The notes beneath the pieces are model-generated. The model searched no databases, was not told the origin of the DNA, and saw only the letters and a program-made list of their open reading frames with translations. Positions 27,143-36,172 of a DNA stretch of 64,000 nt are shown here, piece by piece (the first letter of the stretch is position 1; the number at the start of each line of letters is the position of its first letter). The stretch lies in contig CAVOII010000006.1 of assembly GCA_963696025.1 (NCBI GenBank), forward strand, positions 310,001 to 374,000. The letters are read 5' to 3'. Source of the stretch: JABCYV01 sp963696025. GTDB lineage: Bacteria > Acidobacteriota > Terriglobia > Terriglobales > Acidobacteriaceae. A program made the translations under genes and the position numbers.

Positions 27143-28453
27143 ATGTTGCCAAGGCCCACATGGGCCGTTGTTCTTACTCGCAGTTCCGAAAGGGGTTTGT
27201 TGCTGCCCAAATCATGTGTAAATGTTCTCAGATGCCTGCTACTCGCAATTCTGCTCGTCCCTTGCACTATTTCTTACTCGGAGAACATCAAGGCGGAGCG
27301 TCGTAGAGCCGAACAAATTCTCAACCTGGTCTCTAAAGACGTCCAAAATAATTTCTACGATGACGCTCTCAAGGGCCTTGACTGGCCAGCGCTAACAGAA
27401 CAAACGCGTCAGCGGATTCGTAGTGCTGAGGACCTTGGACAAATGCATGGTGCCATCTCTGCCTTGCTATATCAATTGCACGACTCGCACACCGTTTTCA
27501 TCCCGCCGAAGCGAAAAATCAAAGGTGTATACGGGTTTAAGGCAAAACCTTTTGCTAACAATATCTTTGTGTATGAAGTGGACAAAGACGGACCTGCTGC
27601 AAAGGCCGGACTGCAATTGGGCGATCAGGTCGTGGGAGTGAATAACCTAAACGCGGTGCGCGAGACCTTTTTTGACATGATGCGATATCTGACGGTTCTT
27701 GATCCGAGAGTCGAGTTGGACGTGGAGGTCGCGCAGAACGGATCTATTCGAGTGGTGAAGGTGCCCGCCACAGTAATTCCCCAACCGCCACAATATTTTT
27801 TCAACTTTATCGAAACGGGCCGCGACAGCGATGCGCAAGAGCGTTTCTATGACTTCAAGAACTACGACGATGGAATCCAGTACTTGCGGGTTCGGACCTT
27901 TCGCATGCCCTCCACAGAGATAGTAGGGATGATAAAGCCCCTTAGAGATGCGAAGGCTGTGATCCTGGACTTGCGTGGAAACGGCGGGGGAAGGCTCTCC
28001 ACAATGGTCGATTTTATGGGGCAATTCGTACGCGCACCTTTCGAGATGGCAACTTCGGTTTCCCGGAAGAAGTCGGAACCGATTCGCGTAAAGCCTCTCG
28101 CTCCCCACATTACATCCCCGCTCTATGTCCTGCTAGACAGTGCGTCGGCAAGCGCGTCTGAGATGTTCGCGAGGAGCATGCAGATTCACAAACGAGCCGT
28201 ACTGATAGGCGACCGGTCCAGCGGTCGTGTTAACAGCGCTCAGTTCTTTTGGCAACCGCTCGGGTCCTGGGAAGGAGTGGAGTTCGGGACCGAAATCGCC
28301 GTATCAAAGGTAGTGATGGAAAACGGGGAGGAATTGGAGAATCGCGGTGTTACTCCTGACGAATTCTGTGTTCCTACCCCCGAGGATCTGCGCACAGAAA
28401 GAGATCCTTGTTTGGATCGCGCTCTCGCGATGGCGCGCGCGGCGAAGAATTGA
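27143..28453 (+). CDS. S41-type peptidase with PDZ domain
   Basis: About 436 residues from ATG 27143; TTG at 27197 is an alternative closer to the signal peptide VLRCLLLAILLVPCTISYS. A PDZ domain (VDKDGPAAKAGLQLGDQVVG) precedes the catalytic core with AVILDLRGNGGGRLS and SASASASEMFARSMQ. In C-terminal processing proteases a Lys lies 25 residues after the nucleophilic Ser. Here that position is Arg (in RSSGRV), so activity may be altered or use a tricorn-like mechanism. The intron ends 42 bases upstream of the ATG and may have displaced the native promoter. Confidence 0.75.
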   Translation: MLPRPTWAVVLTRSSERGLLLPKSCVNVLRCLLLAILLVPCTISYSENIKAERRRAEQILNLVSKDVQNNFYDDALKGLDWPALTEQTRQRIRSAEDLGQMHGAISALLYQLHDSHTVFIPPKRKIKGVYGFKAKPFANNIFVYEVDKDGPAAKAGLQLGDQVVGVNNLNAVRETFFDMMRYLTVLDPRVELDVEVAQNGSIRVVKVPATVIPQPPQYFFNFIETGRDSDAQERFYDFKNYDDGIQYLRVRTFRMPSTEIVGMIKPLRDAKAVILDLRGNGGGRLSTMVDFMGQFVRAPFEMATSVSRKKSEPIRVKPLAPHITSPLYVLLDSASASASEMFARSMQIHKRAVLIGDRSSGRVNSAQFFWQPLGSWEGVEFGTEIAVSKVVMENGEELENRGVTPDEFCVPTPEDLRTERDPCLDRALAMARAAKN

Positions 28454-28534
28454 CGGCCAGTTCCCGCTGTAGATCCGTGCTAACCCTACTCCGGGCTGCC
28501 GTTGGTCGGCCCGGAATGAGCAGTTGACGTAAAA

Positions 28535-29160
28535 GTGCGCCGTGAAAGGCGCTGGACTTCAGCGGGTGCAACTCCCGCCCGGGAACTGATTCGCTCCACC
28601 CGGTAGCAATCGAAGCGGCAGCGGAGGCAACGAAGCTGTCGGAGCTTTCGATGTAGAGGGTCGCTAGGCGACTCGGGAGCGTGCAGGCCATAACATGAGT
28701 GAACGCTGAGCAGGCCCCGAAAAAACAATTGCAGGAGCCGACCTGACTGTTACACAGGGAAGGCCGCAGTCGATGGAGATAGACGAGCGAGCAAGCTTCA
28801 TCGAACCTGCCGGGGTAATGGCGATGGCATGTACGCGTAGGAGACCAGACGCAACACGGGAAGCCCCAACGGTGATCGCGGTAGGGATCAACTGGCAACT
28901 CGCGAGAGACAGGCTGCGCCGTGTGGGGTGGCGGAGAGGTCCGCAGTACCGAGGAAGCCGGGTAACTCCGGTGGAGGGAAGGGGCCTGAGTTAAAGACGG
29001 ACGCAAGAAGCAACGCAGGACATGGGGATTGACGATGAGTCTAGCCACCCCGCGTTGTGTTCAGAAGTTGCAGACGGCGTCACACGTTTCCTTATCTACC
29101 TAGGAGGCGTGTGTCTTTTCCGAGAGCCGGATGCGGGAAATCTGCCTGTCCGGTTCGAGG
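28535..29160 (+). mobile_element. ORF-less group II intron (RNA only)
   Basis: Begins GTGCGCCGTGAAAGGCGC at 28535, a group II 5' end. It contains an excellent domain V at 29124-29156 (5' arm GAGCCGGATGCGGG, loop, 3' arm ending GTCCGGTTC). About 590 bases separate the two with no reverse transcriptase frame. The 3' splice site cannot be placed exactly; domain VI probably follows within the next 50 bases. It could be spliced only if a maturase acts in trans, for example the one at 25593-27026. Confidence 0.65.
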
Positions 29161-29413
29161 AGCGGGAACAGGAAACAGGGTCAAGCCAAACCGGATTGAG
29201 GCGGGCACGCGAAAGCAAGCCCAATAGCCACCGAGAGGCTAAAGCCACTGCGCCTGTTCTCGACTCTACTCGCGATTTCACTCATTGAGGCCTGGGCTCA
29301 GTCCAGGTCAATGCATTATGAGAGAGCGGCCCTGTTGAGTGGAGTATACGGCGGAGATGTAGGGCAAGAATCAGAGGAGAAGATAGGCAAATGGGCTGAA
29401 GAATGACACTTTA

Positions 29414-29460
29414 CCTTGAGGGAAAGACTCCGTTGAGCGCGAATGATCTTTCCCTCAAGG
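29414..29460 (+). promoter_or_regulatory. Hairpin covering the IS110 ribosome site
   Basis: CCTTGAGGGAAAGA at 29414-29427 pairs perfectly with TCTTTCCCTCAAGG at 29447-29460. The 3' arm overlaps the ribosome site AAGGAGG (29457-29463) of the transposase ATG at 29471. A transcript entering from outside would hide the ribosome site, a known way for insertion sequences to limit transposase synthesis. Element B has a weaker equivalent hairpin. Confidence 0.6.
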
Positions 29461-29470
29461 AGGCAACTGC

Positions 29471-30541
29471 ATGAGTCGCGACATCAAGTATATGGGTATG
29501 GACGTGCACAAGGAAGCCATTGTGATTGCCGTCCTCAATGGCAGTGGCCAGTTGGTGATGGAATCGATCGTCGAAACCAAAGCCAGTAGCATGCTGCAGT
29601 TTATCCACGGTCTGCGGGGCGAGTTGCATGGGACCTGGGAAGAAGGGACCTGGGCGGCTTGGCTCTACGATCTGTTGCAGCCCCAGGTGGCGCGAGTGCT
29701 GGTCTGCGATCCGCGGCGCAATGCCTTAATGAAGGAAGGCAACAAGAGCGACAAGGTGGATGCGCGCAAGCTGGCCGACTTGTTGCGTACGGGAATGCTG
29801 CGACCGGTCTATCACGGAGAACATGGACTGCGGACGCTGCGCGAGCTGGGGCGCAGTTATCAGACCATCAGCCAAGATCTGAATCGAGTGATGAACCGAA
29901 TCAAAGCTCTGTATCGCGGCTGGAGCATTCCTTGTGCGGGTACCCAGGTCTATGCTCCGCGTTACCGCGAGGAATGGTTACACAAGATTGAACACGCGGG
30001 CGTGCGCCGGCGTGCCGAGCTACTCTATCAACAGTTGGATGGATTGCAGGGATTGCGACGAACCCTGCGCCCTGAGTTATTGGCGGAGAGCCGGAAACAC
30101 AAAGCTGCGAAACTACTACGTCAGATTCCCTGCATCGGTCCGATCCGAGCCGCCCGCTTGATCGCGTTGATGCAGACGCCACACCGGTTCCGGAGCAAAC
30201 GGCAGCTCTGGACCTATAGTGGGCTGGGCATTGAGACCCGCGACAGTGCGCGATATCGCTACGTGCACGGACAACTGCAACGTACGAAAAAACCGCAACA
30301 GATTCGTGGTCTCAATCAGAATCACAACCACGAAATGAAAGAGATCTTCAAGGGAGCCGCGACCCGAGCCAGCTGTGGTGTAGGACCGTTGCGCGACTTC
30401 TATATGGCTTTGCTGGCTAAGGGCATGAAGCCCGAGATGGCGCGTCTGACCTTAGCCCGAAAGATCGCGGCCATGGCTTTGACACTCTGGAAGAAGGAGG
30501 GACGTTTCGACGCGGAACAACTGAAGCCGCAAGCAGCTTGA
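29471..30541 (+). CDS. IS110-family transposase (element A)
   Basis: 356 residues. The N-terminal RuvC-like DEDD domain (YMGMDVHKEAIVIAVL with Asp11, EEGTWAAWLYDLL, then KSDKVDARKLADLL) is followed by the C-terminal Transposase_20 domain (LLRQIPCIGPIRAARLIALM) and a serine-containing end (GAATRASCGVGP). It is about 65-70 per cent similar by eye to the element B protein. The frame is complete and the ribosome site AAGGAGG is strong, so it is probably functional. Confidence 0.9.
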   Translation: MSRDIKYMGMDVHKEAIVIAVLNGSGQLVMESIVETKASSMLQFIHGLRGELHGTWEEGTWAAWLYDLLQPQVARVLVCDPRRNALMKEGNKSDKVDARKLADLLRTGMLRPVYHGEHGLRTLRELGRSYQTISQDLNRVMNRIKALYRGWSIPCAGTQVYAPRYREEWLHKIEHAGVRRRAELLYQQLDGLQGLRRTLRPELLAESRKHKAAKLLRQIPCIGPIRAARLIALMQTPHRFRSKRQLWTYSGLGIETRDSARYRYVHGQLQRTKKPQQIRGLNQNHNHEMKEIFKGAATRASCGVGPLRDFYMALLAKGMKPEMARLTLARKIAAMALTLWKKEGRFDAEQLKPQAA

Positions 30542-30609
30542 GCGTTGCACAGAACTCAGGTGGTCTCCCAGGTTTCACGCTTCGGTGGTGACCCATCGGT
30601 TCTGGCGAT

Positions 30610-30731
30610 GCTCGGGTTCGAGGGAGAGTATCCATGCACTCATTAGGCGTTTCGGGTGCTCAAATCAGCACCCAGTCTCCGGGTCAATCCTATGCCCCCT
30701 CGGATAACCCAAAAAAGCCATAGGCCTCGAG
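30610..30731 (+). ncRNA. Candidate bridge/seek RNA of IS110 element A
   Basis: Downstream of the transposase two blocks are shared with element B despite divergence between them: GCTCGGGTTCGAGGG (30610-30624), and a longer block from CCTATGCCCC to GGCCTCGAG (about 30689-30731) that includes CTCGGATAACCC. Conserved noncoding blocks around a variable middle are what is expected of an IS110/IS1111 guide RNA with variable target loops. No promoter was assigned. Confidence 0.45.
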
Positions 30732-31082
30732 CCTCCCATAGGATGATGGTTGGCACTTAAGCCAACGCTTGGCTTGCGCAGCATCGCAACTGATCGGCGT
30801 TAAGCACCACTGCTCCATGAAACCATTTCTTCGAGATCATCGACTGGAGTTAGCAATCGCCGCTGAACTACACGGCGATCCAAAGTGCGAAACCCAAAAT
30901 CCTCTCCAAGAAGAAGGGGGCCTGGATGCAAGTCACCATTCCGGGATCCCACGGAGGGGAGTGGAGAAGTATTTTTTCTTGACATCCTCTCTCATAGGAT
31001 GAGTGCTAACGCCGGTTACAACAGTTGACATTGTTCGCTCCCCAGCGAACCGGGGTGTCTGGTCCCACCGCAATCGAGGCGG

Positions 31083-34082
31083 CTATTGCAGCTTCGCGTA
31101 CTCTCCCTTGGCTTCTTTCAGGATAGGAATATCGGGGTCAGCGTCTTTCCAGAGCGTGAGGAAATCCTTGTAGGCGGCGAGCGCCCGGACGCGAGCTGCA
31201 TCGGCATCCGCGCCCTGCGCGGTTCTCGCCTGTAAGGCATTGGCACGCGCCACTCCCAGATGCGCTAGCGCTCCCGTCCAACAGTTCCAGACGATTCCGC
31301 TGTGATCGAGAATCTTTTGAAACTCGGCAGCGGCGTTACCCTGACCCGCTGCCAGGTAGGCTTGGCCACGAAGGTAGGTTGGATAGAGACAGGAACCGGA
31401 TGCATTAGCCGCAAACGTGATTGCTCCATATTCAAAAGGTGGGACCGCAACTGCTAGGGTCTTTAACGCTGAAACCGGATTCTTGTGATTGAGTTCCAAC
31501 TGCGCCTGAATGGCTGGCAACCAGAGGGACTGCACCTGCGTGTCCAGTGGAAAGCGTTTTCTTAAATCCTGAGCCAAGGACTCCGCTCGCGTTACATCGC
31601 CTGCCGACGCGAACGCGAGGGCCGCTTCGACCTCGACCCCCTGACTCGCTGGAGCGAGCTTAAGCGCTCCTGCAGCCGATCGCCGGGCTTCTGCGACAAC
31701 ACCGTAGGCGGCGTCGCGCTGGGCCGCCGCCGCTTGCCATATCGCCCCGGTTTCTCTTCGATCAACCTGGGTCGCGGAGTCCACAGCCCGCCTGGTCAGC
31801 TCTCGCGCCTTGCTCAGATGACCGGCAAATGCCTCGGTGTCGGAAGCGAGTGCCAGCCCAAAGTTCTCGTATTCCCGTCTGCCCGCAAACCACTTTTCCT
31901 GTTCGGCCATCGCGTTGGAATCTGCGGAGAGGAACGCAAGAGCATAGAGGGCTGCGGGAAATATGTAGTTATCTGGTTTTCGTGGCTGTGCTTCGTGGAT
32001 GATCTGCCGCGCTTCATCGAAATGCTGTAAAGCTAGAAGGTACCCTGTGAGGTTCTCGTGCAAGGTCACCTGCTCCGGTTCAATCCGTACGCCTTGCTTC
32101 GTGACCTCCGCGGCCTTTTCATACTGCCCCTGTTCGGCGAAGACTATGCCCAGATTGTTATACGCCGCGATGTCCCGCGGATAGTTGGCGATCTCCTCCT
32201 GATATGCCGCGGCTGCTTTGTCGAGTTCCCCACTGACAGACGAATAGTAGCTCGCGGTGATTCTCAGCCGTTCCCGTACACTGGCACGTTCCCGCAGCTG
32301 GAAGGCTTTGGCCAGGTACTCGCCAGCCCTCGCCGGTTCGGCGAGGTTGTAGTAGTGGATGCCCACCGCCTCGTAAGCCATCGCAAAATTGGGATCGAGC
32401 TCGATGGCACGCTGACCGTACGGAAGGGATTGGGCTGCGCCGTTCTCGCGAGCCGTTTTTTGTGCGAGGGTGTATGCCTTCAGAGCTTCGAGAGACGACG
32501 TGGTGGCCTGTTCGAGTGGCACGTCAAACCTCTGCACTGTCGCCAGTGACTCGCCCAGTTCGCTGCGCAGCTTGGTTGCTGCTTCGCCCAGCGCGTCCAG
32601 CACCTTCTCTTTGGATGCTGCCGTCAACTGCTGCTCGGCCAGCGTGTCTCCCTTCTGGCAGCCCACCGCCTTCAATTCCAGCACATATTTACTGCCCAGA
32701 CTGCCAATCGCTCCGGCAAGGTAGGCCCTGCTGCCCGCCCGCAGGCAAAGCTCGCGGGCCATATCGGGCGTGAGTTTCGCGTCGGCCGGACGGGCCATAA
32801 GTTTCACCGCCTTCGCAACTTCACCGTCGGAGAGCACATTCAGGAACGGCGATTGCCGCAGCGAAACCCCGAGCGCCGTTTTCAGGGTGTCGTCAAAGAC
32901 TGCGTCGCCTGTGCTGTTCTCGAAATCGGCAAGCACAAGGGTGTCCTTCTCGGTGAGCGGCTTCACTTGATGGGAACGGTAGTAAATCCCGGCTGAGATG
33001 AGCACTACCACCACCGCCGCCAGTGAAACAACAATCTTCCGGAGCTCGTTCTTCTGGGCCTTGGGTGCGGCAATCCTGACCCCACCCGACGATGCACAGG
33101 TTGTAGACGTGGAAACCGAGCCCGATACCGGAGGCGCCTGTGGCATCGTTGCTCGGAGACCACTCTCCTGCACGACCACTACCGCGCCTGGACTTGCTGT
33201 CGCCATGCGCCCGCTCTCCGTATCGCGCTTCAGCCGTTGCAGGTCGGCTCGCATCTCCGAAGCGTGCTGGTATCGGAGGGAGCGATCTTTCTCGAGAGCT
33301 TTAGCCATGATCCCGACGAGCTGAGGAGATACTTGAGGGTTCCATCGACTGGGCAGTTCAGGGTGCTCGTGAAGGATGGCTCCATAGGTCGCTCCCTCAG
33401 TGTCTCGATCGAAGGGTAGGCGGCCGCTTGCCATCTCATAGAGCGTCACGCCGAAAGAAAACAGGTCGGTACGTTCGTCGAGAGGCTTTCCCGCAACCTG
33501 TTCGGGCGACATATAGTTCACCGTGCCCAAAGCAGTGTTTCTAGTCGTGAGATCTTTCAACGTGATCGTGGGATCCTCGGAGCTTGAGCTCGATTCTCGC
33601 CTTGTGCCCGGATCCGTCCGCTTTGCCAGCCCGAAGTCGAGAATTTTGGCGTGTCCGCGTTTGGTAATGAAGATGTTCGCGGGCTTTATATCCCGATGAA
33701 TGATGCCCGCCGAGTGCGCCGCATCCAGGGCGTCGGCGATCTCAATCGAAAGCGACAGGAGCAGATCGGTTTCCAGGGGACGTCCTGCGATCCGGAGCTT
33801 CAGCATCACGCCATCCAGAAACTCCATGGCAATGAACGCTTTGCCGCTTTCCTCGCCGATGTCATGAATCGTGCAGATGTTGGGGTGGTTGAGGGCCGAC
33901 GCAGCTTTGGCCTCACGCCGAAATCGCTCCAAAGCTTGGCGGTCTTGAGCTACGTCTTCGGGTAGGAATTTGAGAGCGACGAAGCGGTCGAGGCGCGTGT
34001 CCTCGGCCTTGTACACCACGCCCATTCCGCCACCGCCCAGTTTCTCGACGATGCGGTAGTGCGAGATGGCTTGGCCGATCAT
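31083..34082 (-). CDS. Membrane Ser/Thr kinase with TPR sensor region
   Basis: 999 residues from ATG 34082, chosen because MIGQAISHYRIVEKLGG aligns with the paralogues and a promoter lies just upstream; the frame is open further out. The kinase motifs K38, HRDIKPANIF and DFGLAKR are intact. A membrane helix lies at about 350-371, followed by DTLVLADFENSTGDAVFDDT and many TPR-like repeats. It ends with the shared tail ILKEAKGEYAKLQ. Closest in the window to the kinase at 10486-13446. The activation segment is shorter in linker and contains NYMSPEQVAGKPLDERTD. Confidence 0.9.
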   Translation of the reverse strand: MIGQAISHYRIVEKLGGGGMGVVYKAEDTRLDRFVALKFLPEDVAQDRQALERFRREAKAASALNHPNICTIHDIGEESGKAFIAMEFLDGVMLKLRIAGRPLETDLLLSLSIEIADALDAAHSAGIIHRDIKPANIFITKRGHAKILDFGLAKRTDPGTRRESSSSSEDPTITLKDLTTRNTALGTVNYMSPEQVAGKPLDERTDLFSFGVTLYEMASGRLPFDRDTEGATYGAILHEHPELPSRWNPQVSPQLVGIMAKALEKDRSLRYQHASEMRADLQRLKRDTESGRMATASPGAVVVVQESGLRATMPQAPPVSGSVSTSTTCASSGGVRIAAPKAQKNELRKIVVSLAAVVVVLISAGIYYRSHQVKPLTEKDTLVLADFENSTGDAVFDDTLKTALGVSLRQSPFLNVLSDGEVAKAVKLMARPADAKLTPDMARELCLRAGSRAYLAGAIGSLGSKYVLELKAVGCQKGDTLAEQQLTAASKEKVLDALGEAATKLRSELGESLATVQRFDVPLEQATTSSLEALKAYTLAQKTARENGAAQSLPYGQRAIELDPNFAMAYEAVGIHYYNLAEPARAGEYLAKAFQLRERASVRERLRITASYYSSVSGELDKAAAAYQEEIANYPRDIAAYNNLGIVFAEQGQYEKAAEVTKQGVRIEPEQVTLHENLTGYLLALQHFDEARQIIHEAQPRKPDNYIFPAALYALAFLSADSNAMAEQEKWFAGRREYENFGLALASDTEAFAGHLSKARELTRRAVDSATQVDRRETGAIWQAAAAQRDAAYGVVAEARRSAAGALKLAPASQGVEVEAALAFASAGDVTRAESLAQDLRKRFPLDTQVQSLWLPAIQAQLELNHKNPVSALKTLAVAVPPFEYGAITFAANASGSCLYPTYLRGQAYLAAGQGNAAAEFQKILDHSGIVWNCWTGALAHLGVARANALQARTAQGADADAARVRALAAYKDFLTLWKDADPDIPILKEAKGEYAKLQ

Positions 34083-34092
34083 TTGCGCTGAA

Positions 34093-34121
34093 ATCTTAGG
34101 ACTGGAGGTAGGCCAAGTCAA
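34093..34121 (-). promoter_or_regulatory. Sigma70-like promoter of kinase, near-leaderless
   Basis: On the minus strand: TTGACT (34121-34116), 17 bases, TAAGAT (34098-34093). The ATG at 34082 begins 10 bases after the -10 box, leaving room for only a few leader bases. Sequence around the -35 matches the promoter at 13458-13486. Confidence 0.55.
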
Positions 34122-34171
34122 TGAAGGCCGGGAAGCTGGGGGCTCTCCGAGCGATTCTTGGCGTAAGATCG

Positions 34172-34489
34172 ATGTCGGGTGGTTCTTGGTTCGGCACGGA
34201 CGGGCTCTGGATATCCCCACGTGTAACGGTGAGAGGGCTTAGAGAAAAGATGGATTGGTGGCGACGGGGCTATGACTGGCGTGTCGACGGTGACCCGAAG
34301 TTAAAGGTGACAGGAAGACGCCTTGACTCTCCAGCCCCACCTCTCGTTGCAGACGCTGACCCCGTAGGCGTCAGGGCCCCCAAAGCCCACATGATGGTGG
34401 GTATGACGTTCCCAACGGTTGGATGCTGGGAGATTACCGGGCATTTCGAGGATGACGAACTGACTTTCGTTGTGTGGGTTGTCGAGTAG
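34172..34489 (+). pseudogene. C-terminal part of acidobacterial secreted protein
   Basis: The frame encodes GSWFGTDGLWISP, KMDWWRRGYDWR, KLKVTGRRLDSPAPPLVAD and FPTVGCWEITGHFEDDELTF, the usual end of a small exported acidobacterial family. The N-terminal signal peptide and CPVT segment of that family are missing: upstream of ATG 34172 the frame runs into the kinase promoter. The function of the family is unknown. The stop lies 30 bases before an IS110-type element. Confidence 0.55.
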
Positions 34490-34518
34490 TTATCTTCGGA
34501 CCGATTTAACTGATGTCA

Positions 34519-35937
34519 TAACGACGTCGGCCTCACAACGGACCGAGTAGACTTTGCGGTATCCAACCAAAGAGGCTCGGGACGAAGGAGGCCGAGATGA
34601 AAATTGTAGGCTGTGATCTGCACGCAAGACAACAAACCATAGCCATGGTGGACACTGAAACCGGGGAGTTCGTGGAGAGGGCACTTTCCCACGAAGGCAA
34701 CGCCCTGCGAGAGTTTTACGGGGCCTTGGAGGGTCCGGTGGTGGTGGGCATCGAAGCCACGGGAGCGATGCAGTGGTTCTTGGAACTGCTGCAAGAGTTG
34801 GGAATCCAATGCCGTGTGGGAAATCCGGCGAAGATCCGCGCGAAAGAAACGCGGAAGCAGAAGCATGATCGGCGAGATGCACGGTTGATATTGGAACTGC
34901 TCATCGAAGATCGCTTTCCGGAGATTTGGATGCCCTCGATCGAAGAGCGGGACTTGCGAACCTTGCTGCGGGACCGACATCAGTGGGTAAAGATGCGAGC
35001 ACGATTGCAGCACACCTTGCAGGCGATCGCCCTCAATCACGCCCTGCGCCGAGGCCACGCGCTCTGGAGTCAGGCAGGGCAGAACACACTGCAGGCACTG
35101 CCCTTGCCACCCTACACCAGTCAGAGACGGACAGAACTGCTGAGCTTGTATGAACAGTTGCAGCAACGAATCCAAGAACTAGATAAAGAAGTGGAAGCCC
35201 AGGCCCGACAAAGGCTACAGGCGCGCCGGCTGCTAACCCATCCGGGCGTAGGTGCGGTGACGGCTTTGGCGACCGATGTTTTTCTCGGTGACCCGAGTCG
35301 CTTCGACACCGCCAACCAGGTGGCCAGCTACATCGGGATGATTCCGTGTGAGCACACCAGCGGGAAGCGACAACGACTGGGAAAACTGACCAAGCAAGGC
35401 AACTCCCTGCTGCGCTATCTGTGGACCGAAGCAGGGATGCATGCGGTACGGAAAGACCCGGAGTTGCAACGCTTCTATCGGCGCAAGCTCATCCAGAAAG
35501 GAATGGGCAAGGCAAGGATCGCAGCGGCACGCAAACTGGGTATCCGGCTGTGGATCATGATGCGTGACCAGATTGATTACGAACAGTTCTGTCGCCGCGG
35601 AAGGTTGCGGCAGAAGGGGAAAGCCCATGCGGGGATGCCTGATTTCAACAGTGGTCCTGCAATGCAGTGACCGGGTCAACTGAATAGGCTGCCCGCCTCC
35701 CCATGGGAGGGGAGTTTGCACAACACATCATGATCGAGCGTGACCGAAGAGATGTCTGGTGGGCTACGCCACCACAATGATGAAGAAAACGGGCCGAGCC
35801 ATGCGGTTGGATACAAATCATCGAGAAGTAAAGACCGTTGCTCTCTCGAAGGAACCAGTGCGTCTGCGCTGAGGGGAAAGTATGCACCGACTTACTAAAA
35901 TGAAACCCCAAGTCCCTTGACACGACCGACGTCGTTA
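34519..35937 (+). mobile_element. IS110-family element C, distinct subgroup
   Basis: Inverted ends TAACGACGTCGG at 34519-34530 and CCGACGTCGTTA at 35926-35937 enclose a 1.42-kb element with one transposase. The downstream noncoding part is about 265 bases. The transposase is only distantly similar to elements A and B. Confidence 0.7.
34597..35670 (+). CDS. IS110-family transposase (element C)
   Basis: 357 residues. The DEDD domain starts MKIVGCDLHARQQTIAMVD and includes VVVGIEATGAMQWFLELLQ and KHDRRDARLILELL. The C-terminal Transposase_20 domain has LLTHPGVGAVTALATDVFLG and YIGMIPCEHTSGKRQRLGKL. All four acidic positions appear present. GGAGG precedes the ATG. The frame is complete. Confidence 0.9.
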   Translation: MKIVGCDLHARQQTIAMVDTETGEFVERALSHEGNALREFYGALEGPVVVGIEATGAMQWFLELLQELGIQCRVGNPAKIRAKETRKQKHDRRDARLILELLIEDRFPEIWMPSIEERDLRTLLRDRHQWVKMRARLQHTLQAIALNHALRRGHALWSQAGQNTLQALPLPPYTSQRRTELLSLYEQLQQRIQELDKEVEAQARQRLQARRLLTHPGVGAVTALATDVFLGDPSRFDTANQVASYIGMIPCEHTSGKRQRLGKLTKQGNSLLRYLWTEAGMHAVRKDPELQRFYRRKLIQKGMGKARIAAARKLGIRLWIMMRDQIDYEQFCRRGRLRQKGKAHAGMPDFNSGPAMQ

Positions 35938-36120
35938 GAGATGTTGAAAAATCGTTTTCGCATGATAAGGCTCTGGGGGCACAAAAGGATTGTCGGAAGC
36001 CCTGGTAACCGGACAAGTCTCGGGAACGGCCTCCGGCTGTGCTGTTGCTGATTCCTGCTGGGCAAGAGATGCATGCGATAGAAAGAGCAGACACAGCAAA
36101 GAGAGAAGGCGTAGCAGCAT
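35938..36120 (-). pseudogene. N-terminal stub of secreted protein cut by IS110
   Basis: A signal peptide (MLLRLLSLLCLLFLSHASLA) is followed by ETCPVTRASDNPFVPPEPY, the N-terminal pattern of the same acidobacterial secreted family whose C-terminal part is at 34172-34489. The frame ends at the border of IS110 element C. AGGA lies upstream of the ATG. The two halves face each other in opposite orientation, so they are not simply one gene split by the insertion. Confidence 0.55.
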
Positions 36121-36172
36121 AAAGTCCTCCGCAGCCTTACCATTTTTTACGCCTCAAGCAAGATTGCTATTA

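Larger units (their letters stand above)
29317..30996 (+). mobile_element. IS110-family element A with long 3' noncoding region
   Basis: Imperfect ends TATGAGAGAG at 29317-29326 and CTCTCTCATA at 30987-30996 enclose one DEDD transposase. The related element at 41837-43401 has TATAAGAGGG ends and the same TTCTTGACATCC motif just inside its 3' end, which fixes the borders. Some 455 bases lie between the transposase stop and the right end, typical of the IS1111 branch, whose guide RNA lies downstream of the gene. Confidence 0.7.
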
